A DNA stretch of 32,014 bases, taken from NCBI GenBank assembly GCA_019090585.1, contig JAHRVR010000122.1:1-32014 (forward strand), in the 5' to 3' direction. Positions within the stretch are counted from its first letter, which is position 1; each line of letters begins with the position of its first letter. A model generated the notes under the pieces. The model ran no database searches and was not told the DNA's origin. It saw nothing but the letters and a program-made list of their open reading frames with translations. Shown piece by piece: positions 9,239 to 17,723 of the stretch. The position numbers and the translations under genes were made by a program. The DNA comes from Sphingomonadaceae bacterium (lineage in GTDB: Bacteria; Pseudomonadota; Alphaproteobacteria; Sphingomonadales; Sphingomonadaceae).

Positions 9239-10906
9239 ATGCATTTCGACGATCGCCTGACCACTGTCCTAAAACAGCCTGTTTCAGGCAAGGCGATCGC
9301 GCGCATCCAGTATGTTCAGTTGATCGACCTGCTTGGAACCCTACCGAACGACGCGCAGGGACCGCTGGTGGATTCGGCTTATGACCGGCTGCTGGAACTG
9401 ACCCCCACGATAGACATGAAAAGCAGGGCACGCCTGTTGCGCGATTCGGGATTGCGCCTGCGCAACCCGAAGGTGCTTGCCCTGCTCGCGGAGAACGAAC
9501 CGCCCGTGGCATCTGCCGCCATTGCAGTGGCGGAGCTTGAGGAAGATCAATGGCTGGAGCTGATCCCGGCCCTGCCAGTCCGCTCAAGAGGCATATTGCG
9601 GCACCGCCGAAATCTTGGGGAAAAGATCGAAGCTCGGCTGGAACGGCTCGGAATTGCGGATCGAGGCTTGCCCCCGGGCAACGACAATGCGGACGCCGTG
9701 GCAATACCCGGGCAGGCGCGCGCTCCTGTATCCCACGAAACCACGGGAAGCCCCAATGGCATCGGCGCAATTGTCAGGCGGATCGAAGCCTACCGAAAGG
9801 AACACCCGGCAAATCCCGGACAATCCGGAATCGATGCACCGCGCCTTCCGCTTGGCGACGTCGAAGCCGGGTTTGCACATGACCAGCCCTGCAACTTCGA
9901 TTTTACGACGAATGCCAAAGGCCGGATTATCGGGGCCAACCCCGAAGTAGCACCCATGCTGATCGGTCTTGCACTTGCATCGCAGGGCAGCAAATCCAGA
10001 CGCGGCGCGGCAATGGATCTGGCCGGCGCAATTGGACTGCGCCAGCCCATCCACGGGCAGATCCTAACGATCAGCGGCGCGCCAGCAATCAGCGGCGACT
10101 GGCAGATCGACGCTGCCCCCCTGTTCAATGAACTGACATCGGCGTTCACCGGCTATACCGGCAGGGCGCGGCGCATGCCTGCTACCCCTGACGAGGTATC
10201 CCCGGCACGCCAAGAGGCAGACCGCATGCGGCAAGTGCTCCACGAATTGCGCAATCCTGCCGGAGCGATTCAGGTAAGCGCGGAGTGCATCCAGCAACAA
10301 GTGTTCGGTGACATCGCAAATGAATATCGTGCAATCGCCGCATCCATCGCCAGCGACACCGCGCTTGTCCTTGCAGGATTCGAGGAGCTTGAAAGGCTTG
10401 TAAAGCTGAACGCGGGCGCCATCGAAATTGAACCCGGTGTGGCCGATCTTGCCGCGACTGTGACAGCAACGGCTGCGCAGATCCATCACCATACCCAGCA
10501 GCGCGAGAGCGGCTTTGCACTTGCGCTGGGCACCGCGAAACAGCTGGTTGCGATGGACCACGCAGCGCTTGAGCGGCTAATCTGGCGCCTGCTTGCCGGA
10601 ATCGCGGGCGAGGCACAGGCAAAGGAAATGCTCGGGCTGTGCCTGGACAGTGACGACACAGCCGCCCAACTGAAGGTTGTACTGCCACAAAGCCTTGCCC
10701 ACCTGACCGACGATGAGCTTTATCAGGCGCAGCCCAAGGACCAGCCCCAAACATTGTCATCCGGCATGTTTGGCCTGGGATTCACTCTCAGGCTTGCGGC
10801 AGCCGAAGCCCGTGCGGCAGGCGGTTCACTACACCGTGAGGAAGGTCGGCTTGTTCTGACATTGCCTCAACCCTCGGCAGTTTCAGCAAAAATTAGTGAG
10901 GCTTGA
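9239..10906 (+). CDS. Soluble histidine kinase-like protein with DUF2336/HEAT-like N-terminus and degenerate ATPase domain
   Basis: Start at MHFDDRLTTVLKQPVSGKAIARIQYVQLIDLLG; helical repeat region (RARLLRDSGLRLRNPKVLALLAENEPPVASAAIAVAE), PAS-like middle, H-box-like MRQVLHELRNPAGAIQVSAE and GMFGLGFTLRLAAAEARAAGGSL near the C-terminus; no obvious transmembrane segment. Confidence 0.68.
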   Translation: MHFDDRLTTVLKQPVSGKAIARIQYVQLIDLLGTLPNDAQGPLVDSAYDRLLELTPTIDMKSRARLLRDSGLRLRNPKVLALLAENEPPVASAAIAVAELEEDQWLELIPALPVRSRGILRHRRNLGEKIEARLERLGIADRGLPPGNDNADAVAIPGQARAPVSHETTGSPNGIGAIVRRIEAYRKEHPANPGQSGIDAPRLPLGDVEAGFAHDQPCNFDFTTNAKGRIIGANPEVAPMLIGLALASQGSKSRRGAAMDLAGAIGLRQPIHGQILTISGAPAISGDWQIDAAPLFNELTSAFTGYTGRARRMPATPDEVSPARQEADRMRQVLHELRNPAGAIQVSAECIQQQVFGDIANEYRAIAASIASDTALVLAGFEELERLVKLNAGAIEIEPGVADLAATVTATAAQIHHHTQQRESGFALALGTAKQLVAMDHAALERLIWRLLAGIAGEAQAKEMLGLCLDSDDTAAQLKVVLPQSLAHLTDDELYQAQPKDQPQTLSSGMFGLGFTLRLAAAEARAAGGSLHREEGRLVLTLPQPSAVSAKISEA

Positions 10907-11022
10907 GCTATCCCCGCAAAACCCGGCATAATCCTCGCCGGGCAAGGACCTGACATATATAGAGGCCCGAATACAACCAGGGGCCTGAATACGTGCCAAG
11001 GGCGAGAGGGAGACTTCCGGCG

Positions 11023-12030
11023 ATGAGCGGCGAGAATATACTGAGCCTGCCCGGCGCGGACCAATTCGCCTCTTTTGACGAGGACTTCGGCCAACGCTTC
11101 CTCGTCACTGTCGACACCGAAGAAGAGTTTGACTGGGACGCGCCGATGGGCCGGACGAGCCACTCGCTTGGCGCCGTCCCGCGCCTGCGCGAGTTCCAGG
11201 CCTTTTGCGAAACGCGCGATGTCGTGCCCCTTTACCTGATCGATTACCCGATAGCGACGTCGCCCGAAGCGATACAGATACTGAAACCGGCCGCTGAAGA
11301 CGGGCGGGCCGAGATTGGCTTGCACCTCCACCCATGGGTCAGCCCGCCATTCAACGAGGAACTGTCCGACTATAACAGCTACGCCGGCAATCTCACGCAG
11401 GAGCAGGAGCGGGAAAAGTTCAACCAGTTACGCGATGTAATTGAAGAAAATTTCGGTGTGCGGCCCACAATTTACCGTGCCGGGCGCTACGGTGCGGGTC
11501 CGCACACCGCCGCGGTGCTGCAAGACGCAGGCTTCCTGATCGACAGTTCCGTCCGCACCGCTTTCGATTATAGCAACAGCGGCGGCGGCCCAGACTTTCA
11601 CAGTCACCCGGTCAAGCCATACTGGATCGACCAAGGCCGGTCGCTTCTGGAGCTGCCGGTTACGACCGTCTTCTGGGGCCCGCTGCGGACACTGGGCCCT
11701 CGGTTATTTCCGCTGGCACGCTTTGCTGCCCGTTTGCCTGGCCTTCTGGCGCGCACTGGCCTGCTGGAGCGCATACCCCTCACGCCCGAGGGTGTGACGG
11801 CAAACGAAGCGATCCGCGCCATCGACATCGCCATCGACGATTGCGTCCCTGTGCTGGTCTTTTCCTTTCACAGCCCCTCGCTCGCTCCCGGCCATACGCC
11901 TTATGTGAAAAGCGATGCAGATCTCGAAAGGTTCTATGCATGGTGGAATGAGGTTTTTGACTATCTCGAAAAACGCGGCATCGCGCCGACAACAGTGGGT
12001 GAAACTGCCGAGTCAGTCTCTCTTGCCTAG
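11023..12030 (+). CDS. Polysaccharide deacetylase family protein (WalW-like)
   Basis: QRFLVTVDTEEEFDWDAPMGRTSHSLGAVPRLREFQAFCETRDVVPLYLIDYPIA, EIGLHLHPWVSPPF, GVRPTIYRAGRYGAGPHTAAVLQDAGFLIDSSV. Confidence 0.88.
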   Translation: MSGENILSLPGADQFASFDEDFGQRFLVTVDTEEEFDWDAPMGRTSHSLGAVPRLREFQAFCETRDVVPLYLIDYPIATSPEAIQILKPAAEDGRAEIGLHLHPWVSPPFNEELSDYNSYAGNLTQEQEREKFNQLRDVIEENFGVRPTIYRAGRYGAGPHTAAVLQDAGFLIDSSVRTAFDYSNSGGGPDFHSHPVKPYWIDQGRSLLELPVTTVFWGPLRTLGPRLFPLARFAARLPGLLARTGLLERIPLTPEGVTANEAIRAIDIAIDDCVPVLVFSFHSPSLAPGHTPYVKSDADLERFYAWWNEVFDYLEKRGIAPTTVGETAESVSLA

Positions 12031-12050
12031 TTCCTCTCTTGCCTAGTTCC
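12019..12050 (+). repeat. Exact 16-bp tandem duplication over the stop codon of the deacetylase gene
   Basis: TCTCTTGCCTAGTTCC at 12019-12034 repeated at 12035-12050; each copy contains the TAG. Confidence 0.95.
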
Positions 12051-12127
12051 CGAAGGCGAGCTAACGGGCTTCCTGCCTTCCGGAATTTCCGATACCGGAG
12101 GGCGCGGCATGTGGTGATTGGTTTTGG

Positions 12128-12204
12128 GGGCCTGTAGCTCAGTTGGTTAGAGCTGGCCGCTCATAACGGCTAGGTCGCAGGTTCGAGTCCTGCCGGGCCC
12201 ACCA
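12128..12204 (+). tRNA. tRNA with CAU anticodon (elongator Met or Ile2; not resolved here)
   Basis: 77 nt; GGGCCTG/CGGGCCC acceptor, TAGCTCAGTTGGTTAGAGC D arm, loop CTCATAA, CAGGTTCGAGTCCTG T arm, encoded CCA. Confidence 0.93.
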
Positions 12205-12249
12205 TCGCCGCATTTCAAACGGCGGAGCAATCCGCCCATCGGCCCCGGT

Positions 12250-12326
12250 CGGGGAGTGGCGCAGCCTGGTAGCGCATCTGCTTTGGGAGCAGAGGGTCGC
12301 AAGTTCGAATCTTGTCTCCCCGACCA
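12250..12326 (+). tRNA. tRNA-Pro (anticodon TGG)
   Basis: 77 nt; CGGGGAG/CTCCCCG acceptor, GGCGCAGCCTGGTAGCGC D arm, loop TTTGGGA, AAGTTCGAATCTT T arm, encoded CCA. Confidence 0.95.
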
Positions 12327-12779
12327 ATTACTGAAAACTGATTATCACTCGTCAGATCTTGACGTGTTTGTTGACACTAACCGCTTACGTCACTGACCTC
12401 ATCCGAAAGGTCACTTTCAGTCTAGGCGGGGCATCCGGCGCTCACCCAGTGAACGAGCGTCTGCGGACCTCGTCGATTGCGCAAAACACGGCACTGCCGA
12501 ATGCGCACGATGCGCTCGAAGATCAGGTTAGAAGAAATATCGGCGTTTGGGCCGTTTGCTGACTGTCCGCTCTTGGCGGCGTATTGCCGGAAAGCAGCCG
12601 CTCTGGTCGTCCGGTTTGGGTGCGTTCCTGCCGACAAGCAGTAAATTTGAGCGACCGGTTTTGGGATTGCATAAATCGCCATTTGACTGCAGAGACGGCG
12701 TCGTTAGTGGCCTGAGCGCGGAGCCGGTCGCATACGATAGCCGCGGGCATCACACCGGACGGCATGGAGAGCTACAAGC

Positions 12780-13856
12780 TTGAGCGTTTCGACAATTACC
12801 ATCGCGGCCATTCTTGCCACTGGGGCCGCAATTCCGTGTGGCGGCCCTTCTGACTTGCCCGAAAATGCGGCAATCGAGGATAAGCGCGCACTCGCGGCCA
12901 CGTTCCTGTCGTCGCCTGAGGAAACGCAGCCGTTTGACTCTGGTGTCGAGTCATCGCCGGATGCGGCGCAACAGGCGCCGGTTCCCGCTGCGCCGGTCAA
13001 TGACGATGCAGCAGTAGGTCAACCGGTTGTCGATGCGGACGAGATGAATGCAGATCACCAGGACATTCTGGTGGAGGGATTGACCGGACCGTCGCCCGGC
13101 GATCCGCTTGAGACTGTCAATGTGCAGACCTTCGAAGCCGTTCAGGCGGTGGACAAAGCGCTGGTCGAGCCGGTTACCGTCGGTTACATCAACGTGCTGC
13201 CCAAGCCGATGCGAGACGGGCTGCACAATGCCGTGACCAATCTTGACGAGCCGCTTGTTTTCCTGAGCTTCTTGCTACAATTGAAACCGCTCAAGGCGTT
13301 GGCCACGGCCGGTCGTTTCGCGGTCAATTCGACGATCGGGCTGGGTGGGCTGATCGATGTTGCCAAGCGCGAGCCCTTCAACCATCCCCACCAGCGCAAC
13401 GGCCTCGGCCATACGCTCGCCTACTACGGGGTTGGGCCGGGGCCATTTCTCTATTTGCCGCTGATCGGATCAACGACGGTGCGCGATCTGTCCGGCACGC
13501 TGGCCGCGATGCCGCTCCTGCCGTTCATCATTGGCAAGCCGTTCAACAATCCCGCCTATGTCATCCCCAAGGCCACGCTCAGCGCGATTGACGAGCGTGC
13601 TCAGGACAACGAACGCCTTACCAAAATTCATTCAGAAAGTTCAAATCCCTATCCGGTGTATCGCTCTTACTATCTGAGGAAGCGTGAGGCGGAGGTAGAT
13701 ATGATACGCGGCCTGCGCGACAATGCCGAAGTTCCCGTGTTCGAGGATGAATTGCCGGACATTGAGGACCCGCCGCACGTTGACAAGGGCGCCGCGTTGG
13801 ATGCCGGGGGCCATCTGTCTGCCACCAATGATGATGCAGTGACGCCAGCGGAATAG
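12780..13856 (+). CDS. MlaA/VacJ-like family protein with long low-complexity N-terminal extension
   Basis: Core: VGYINVLPKPMRDGLHNAVTNLDEPLVFLSFLLQLKPLKALATAGRFAVNSTIGLGGLIDVAKREPFNHPHQRNGLGHTLAYYGVGPGPFLYLPLIGSTTVRDLSG. TTG start; exact start uncertain. Confidence 0.82.
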   Translation: MSVSTITIAAILATGAAIPCGGPSDLPENAAIEDKRALAATFLSSPEETQPFDSGVESSPDAAQQAPVPAAPVNDDAAVGQPVVDADEMNADHQDILVEGLTGPSPGDPLETVNVQTFEAVQAVDKALVEPVTVGYINVLPKPMRDGLHNAVTNLDEPLVFLSFLLQLKPLKALATAGRFAVNSTIGLGGLIDVAKREPFNHPHQRNGLGHTLAYYGVGPGPFLYLPLIGSTTVRDLSGTLAAMPLLPFIIGKPFNNPAYVIPKATLSAIDERAQDNERLTKIHSESSNPYPVYRSYYLRKREAEVDMIRGLRDNAEVPVFEDELPDIEDPPHVDKGAALDAGGHLSATNDDAVTPAE

Positions 13857-14354
13857 GGCGGCCATGCGGACGCAGAGGCAATTCATCTTGAGGCGAGTGA
13901 AATCCGCGCGCCATTCGTGGCCTGACGCGGAAATGCTGGTGATCATCTGCCACGGCGCGATGGCTTCCTCGGTGGTGCCCGTGCCAGCAACGTAAGGGCG
14001 GTCTTCGCGCGCCGTGCGTCAGCCCGCAACTGACGGTCCACTTCCCACCAATGGCATTTCTTCGGTGCGGTCTGATCGAAAGGCCGCTTTTGGAAAGCTG
14101 CCGATTGAGGTTTGATGACCGCAAGGAGGGCGTAAAACGGCCATAGGGTGAATTCCCGCCATCGTAAGGTGATATGGGGGCGGAGCACTATCAACCGATC
14201 GGCAGGGTGTGCTCTGCCCGGCGCAAGACTTCCCAGATCAACTTATTGTCCATGGCGTTATGCCTTCAGATTGGAAATCTGAACAATCAGGCTTGATTTT
14301 GGTTAACCACTTCCATCCACCGTGACTTGAGAGGTGGCGGGATAATCGGGCTGC

Positions 14355-15305
14355 ATGAACTTGCGCCCGCTTCATCCGGCCTTTGCCGTCTGCATTGGCA
14401 TATTGGCAGCCATGCCTGCCGCTGCGCATGCGGCTGGCGCCTTCAGCCAGATACCGCAAGCCCTGATTCGCGCGGCAACTTACGCACAGCCCGCTTGCGG
14501 CGTTGCTGTCGCACCCGCAAGCGGGCTCGTCCGCTCTGCAATTTCCGTTAGTGCATCAAGCAAGGCGTCGGCCATACTTGGTGGCAGGCCCAGTGCTCTT
14601 GAACGCATGCGCCTCCAGCAAGCAGGAAATCTTGCAACTGCGCAGACCGCGCCCACGACAACCAGACTGAGCCCTAATTCGATCCGGTCCGCAGCAATCC
14701 CCGCATTTTGCCAGAACCTCGCACCTTCGCGCGCGTCCTTTGCGCCGTCGCTGGGCAGAATGCGCGAAAGCACTCAGACTTCTGATGATTTCCTCGCCAG
14801 CAAACGAATCCGCATTCGCCGCACCAGCTTCGACGCCCAATGGCGCCGGGTACGCAGCCAGAGACTCTCCCGCTCGACTGTAGCGAGCCTTGCCGCAGCG
14901 GTCCCGGGCCGGGTCAACACAGCCACGCTCCATGCCGTCAATGCATGGGCCAATGCCCGCATCCGCTACGTCGAGGACATCGAACTTTATGGAAAGTCCG
15001 ATTACTGGGCGAGCGCGAGAACCACGCTGCGCCGCAGGGCCGGAGACTGCGAGGACATCGCGATTGCCAAGATGCAGATTCTGGCGGCACTGGGCGTCTC
15101 ACGCTCCCACATGTATCTGACCGTTGCGCGCGATCTGGTTCGCAATACAGACCATGCCGTGCTGATCGTGAAACATGGCCGCAAGCACTGGATGCTCGAC
15201 AATTCGACCAATCAGCTGCTCGACGCAAAAGACAGTCACGACTACCGGCCGATCATGTCTTTCAGCAAGTCAGGCAAATGGCTGCACGGATACTCGCGGC
15301 TTTGA
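14355..15305 (+). CDS. LapG-like transglutaminase-like cysteine proteinase (BTLCP)
   Basis: Signal peptide-like MNLRPLHPAFAVCIGILAAMPAAAHAAG; catalytic-type motifs RAGDCEDIAIAK (Cys), NTDHAVLIV (His), HWMLDNSTNQLL (Asp); N-terminal WANARIRYVEDIELYGKSDYWASARTTL typical of the family. Confidence 0.9.
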   Translation: MNLRPLHPAFAVCIGILAAMPAAAHAAGAFSQIPQALIRAATYAQPACGVAVAPASGLVRSAISVSASSKASAILGGRPSALERMRLQQAGNLATAQTAPTTTRLSPNSIRSAAIPAFCQNLAPSRASFAPSLGRMRESTQTSDDFLASKRIRIRRTSFDAQWRRVRSQRLSRSTVASLAAAVPGRVNTATLHAVNAWANARIRYVEDIELYGKSDYWASARTTLRRRAGDCEDIAIAKMQILAALGVSRSHMYLTVARDLVRNTDHAVLIVKHGRKHWMLDNSTNQLLDAKDSHDYRPIMSFSKSGKWLHGYSRL

Positions 15306-15365
15306 ACGCCTAATCCAACGCTGCCTTGGTGACCTGGCTTCGGGCGGATGCCACCTGGCCCTCGC

Positions 15366-16658
15366 TCAGCGTTCCGTCAACGCCTCATCGAACGCCCGCA
15401 GCACGGGTTTGAGCATGTAAGCCATCACGCTCTTCCTGCCGGTGATAATCTCTACATCACAGACCATACCGGGCATAATCGGCAATTTGCGGCCGTTTCT
15501 TTCAAGAAAGGCTCGGTCAGTTTCCACCGAGACGGTGTAATAAGCCTTCCGCTCCACTTCATCGTAAATGCTGTCGGCGCTGATATTTCGCACACGGCCT
15601 TTCAGTCCGCCGTAAATCGAGAAATCATAAGCTGTTATTTTCACATTGGCCGGATCGTTTTCCTTGATGAACGCAATGTCCTTGGGATCAACCCGCGCCT
15701 CAACCAGCAATTTGTCGCCAAATGGCACGACCTGCATGATCTTCTCGCCAGCACTGAGGAAACCGCCGACGGTCGTCACTTGAATGTCATTGACCAGTCC
15801 GGTCACCGGCGCACGAACCTCGCTACGCTCGACCGTAGCGGAAGCGCCTTTTATCGTTTCCTTGTTCACCGCAATCCGGGTGGAGATCTCGCTACGCTCG
15901 GCAAGCGCCTGCTGACGGAAATCGAAGCGCGCTTCGCTCAACTGTGACCGGGCTTCGGAAATCGCAGCCATGGCCCGTGCAACGCCCTGCCGGGCCGCGG
16001 CCAGCCTGCCCCTTGTATCCACAACATCGCGCTGCGCCGTCATCAGCTCGGTCTTGGGAATAATCCCCTTTTTGGCCAAGGGAGCGAGCATATCGACCTG
16101 CTCCTGTGCCAGTTTGATGCTGGCCTGAAGCGCGGAAACAGTCGCCTGCCCTTCCCGCAAATCCCGGCGGCGCTGTTCTACAACTGCGGCCAGAGCATCT
16201 TCCCGGCTACGCGCGGTGGCCCGGCGCATTTCGGAAAGCCTTGCTTCTTCCTCGCAGGCAGAGCCTTCCTGACATGCCTGCCCCTCCCCGGTGCCTTCCT
16301 GCTCAAGCCGGGACGCACGCGCTTGCAGGCGCTCGTTTTCCGCTTTCAGCGATCCAAGCTGTGCGGAAGATTGCGGATCATCGAGCCGAACGAGCAATTG
16401 GCCCTTTTTTACCATCTGGCCCGGACGCACGAGAATTTCCTTGATAGTCGAAGGGGAGCCCGCCTGGACAACCTGTACTTTGCTTGAAGGGATAACCTTG
16501 CCCAACCCGCGCGTCACTTCATCAACCTGAGCAACCGCAGACCACAAAATGACCAGCACCATGCCCAGTGCAGTCAGCGCGATAAGCTTGCGGCTGGCGT
16601 CCCAGTCCTCGACACCAAGCCATTCACGGCATTGTAGATGCGCATCATCGGACGGCAA
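15366..16658 (-). CDS. HlyD-family type I secretion periplasmic adaptor subunit
   Basis: WDASRKLIALTALGMVLVILWSAVAQVDEVTRGLGKVIPSSKVQVVQAGSPSTIKEILVRPGQMVKKGQLLVRLDDPQ, coiled coil, EVRAPVTGLVNDIQVTTVGGFLSAGEKIMQVVP, ending MAYMLKPVLRAFDEALTER. The ORF is open to 16838; I favour an in-frame TTG at 16658, overlapping the hydrolase stop by 14 nt. Confidence 0.88.
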   Translation of the reverse strand: MPSDDAHLQCREWLGVEDWDASRKLIALTALGMVLVILWSAVAQVDEVTRGLGKVIPSSKVQVVQAGSPSTIKEILVRPGQMVKKGQLLVRLDDPQSSAQLGSLKAENERLQARASRLEQEGTGEGQACQEGSACEEEARLSEMRRATARSREDALAAVVEQRRRDLREGQATVSALQASIKLAQEQVDMLAPLAKKGIIPKTELMTAQRDVVDTRGRLAAARQGVARAMAAISEARSQLSEARFDFRQQALAERSEISTRIAVNKETIKGASATVERSEVRAPVTGLVNDIQVTTVGGFLSAGEKIMQVVPFGDKLLVEARVDPKDIAFIKENDPANVKITAYDFSIYGGLKGRVRNISADSIYDEVERKAYYTVSVETDRAFLERNGRKLPIMPGMVCDVEIITGRKSVMAYMLKPVLRAFDEALTER

Positions 16659-17721
16659 CCGTCTTTGGATTGCCTGCAAGCGCCTCTTGCCGGCTGGGCT
16701 GTGTAGACTCCCGCGTCTCGGCAACAATCTGGTCATAGCGAGAACTGCTCTGGGTCGGATCAGGTATCGACAGGCGCCACTGCTTGGTGACATCAAGCCT
16801 TCCACCAACATCATTCCCGGCATGACGGTCTGTAACATGGGGCGTCACTGTAAGGCCGGGAACCAGCGGCGCGTCTGCATCAGCGTTCACGCGGTCCCGC
16901 AAGGCCGCAAAATCGATGAAAGGCATACGCTCAACACCGCTATATTGGGCATTGAAAGCGGCCGAACGCCCCCAACCGCCCCGGAAGCGATAGAAGATGT
17001 GACGGCCAAGCTGGGTGATCTTTCCAAGCTGGAAGGCCCATTTCGGCAAGACATAATCGGCATGGTAATGCGTGGCCGTGCCCACGCTCTTCTCAACCCG
17101 CCCGGCCAGTGCTTCCTTTGCCGCCTTTCCCGCTTCACGCCATGGGCCCGGCATCGGCTTGCGCAAAAGTGATCCGTCGCATGTAAAACTGAACTGACAC
17201 CCTGTGCGCCGCTGCGATCCATCATAGACTACACCGCAAACGCTGGACGGGTAAGCCTTGTGTCGCAACCGGTTGAGGACGACCTGCGCTACTGCGCGCC
17301 GTCCCTCCAGCGGCTCATGGGCTGCCTCGTAATAGATAGCTTGCGCCAGGCATTTCTGCGCTGTGGCCTTGCTCGGCATGCCTGCCGCGCCAAGCTCAAA
17401 CGCGCCGATAGTCTCCACCGCAAGCCTAGAGATGGGGAGCTTCGCGTTGCGTTCCTGCGCGTCCCCGCCCTGAACAAGAATCTGTTCTTCGTCATCGACC
17501 GTCATGTCCGAAACTTCGCGCAGCTCTTCTTGTGTGATCGCTGACGCGGGCTGACCGCCCACAGTGAAAACGCCAGGAAACGCAAATCCGGCCACAGCGA
17601 GAACAGCCGTAGCGCCAACCGCCAGGACTCCTCCGGCTGCAAACAACCGCGGCTTGAGGGAGAGCTGCTTCTCCGAGCCGAATGCAGCATCCGCCTCATT
17701 TGTGGTTTTGCGTGGGATCAT
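16645..17721 (-). CDS. SleB/CwlJ-type cell wall hydrolase with N-terminal membrane segment
   Basis: QKCLAQAIYYEAAHEPLEGRRAVAQVVLNRLRHKAYPSSVCGVVYDGSQRRTGCQFSFTCDGS...THYHADYVLPKWAFQLGKITQLGRHIFYRF is the Hydrolase_2 core; hydrophobic LFAAGGVLAVGATAVLAVAGFAFPG near N-terminus. ATG at 17721 (alternate TTG at 17727). Confidence 0.92.
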   Translation of the reverse strand: MIPRKTTNEADAAFGSEKQLSLKPRLFAAGGVLAVGATAVLAVAGFAFPGVFTVGGQPASAITQEELREVSDMTVDDEEQILVQGGDAQERNAKLPISRLAVETIGAFELGAAGMPSKATAQKCLAQAIYYEAAHEPLEGRRAVAQVVLNRLRHKAYPSSVCGVVYDGSQRRTGCQFSFTCDGSLLRKPMPGPWREAGKAAKEALAGRVEKSVGTATHYHADYVLPKWAFQLGKITQLGRHIFYRFRGGWGRSAAFNAQYSGVERMPFIDFAALRDRVNADADAPLVPGLTVTPHVTDRHAGNDVGGRLDVTKQWRLSIPDPTQSSSRYDQIVAETRESTQPSRQEALAGNPKTVAVR

Positions 17722-17723
17722 GA

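Noticed and set aside
12139-12327. Minus-strand [21 protein letters not shown]...[21 protein letters not shown]
   Set aside because: Antisense translation of the two tRNA genes; the ARQDSNLRP string is a well-known annotation artefact of reverse-translated tRNAs.
12250-12780. Integrated element attached to tRNA-Pro(UGG)
   Set aside because: No integrase gene and no second copy of the tRNA 3' end (GTTCGAATCTTGTCTCCCCGACCA) found in the window.
13618-14124. Minus-strand 168-aa ORF overlapping the MlaA-like 3' end
   Set aside because: Arg/His/Pro-rich out-of-frame composition with no family signal; overlaps a real gene end. Mentioned only as possible decayed DNA.
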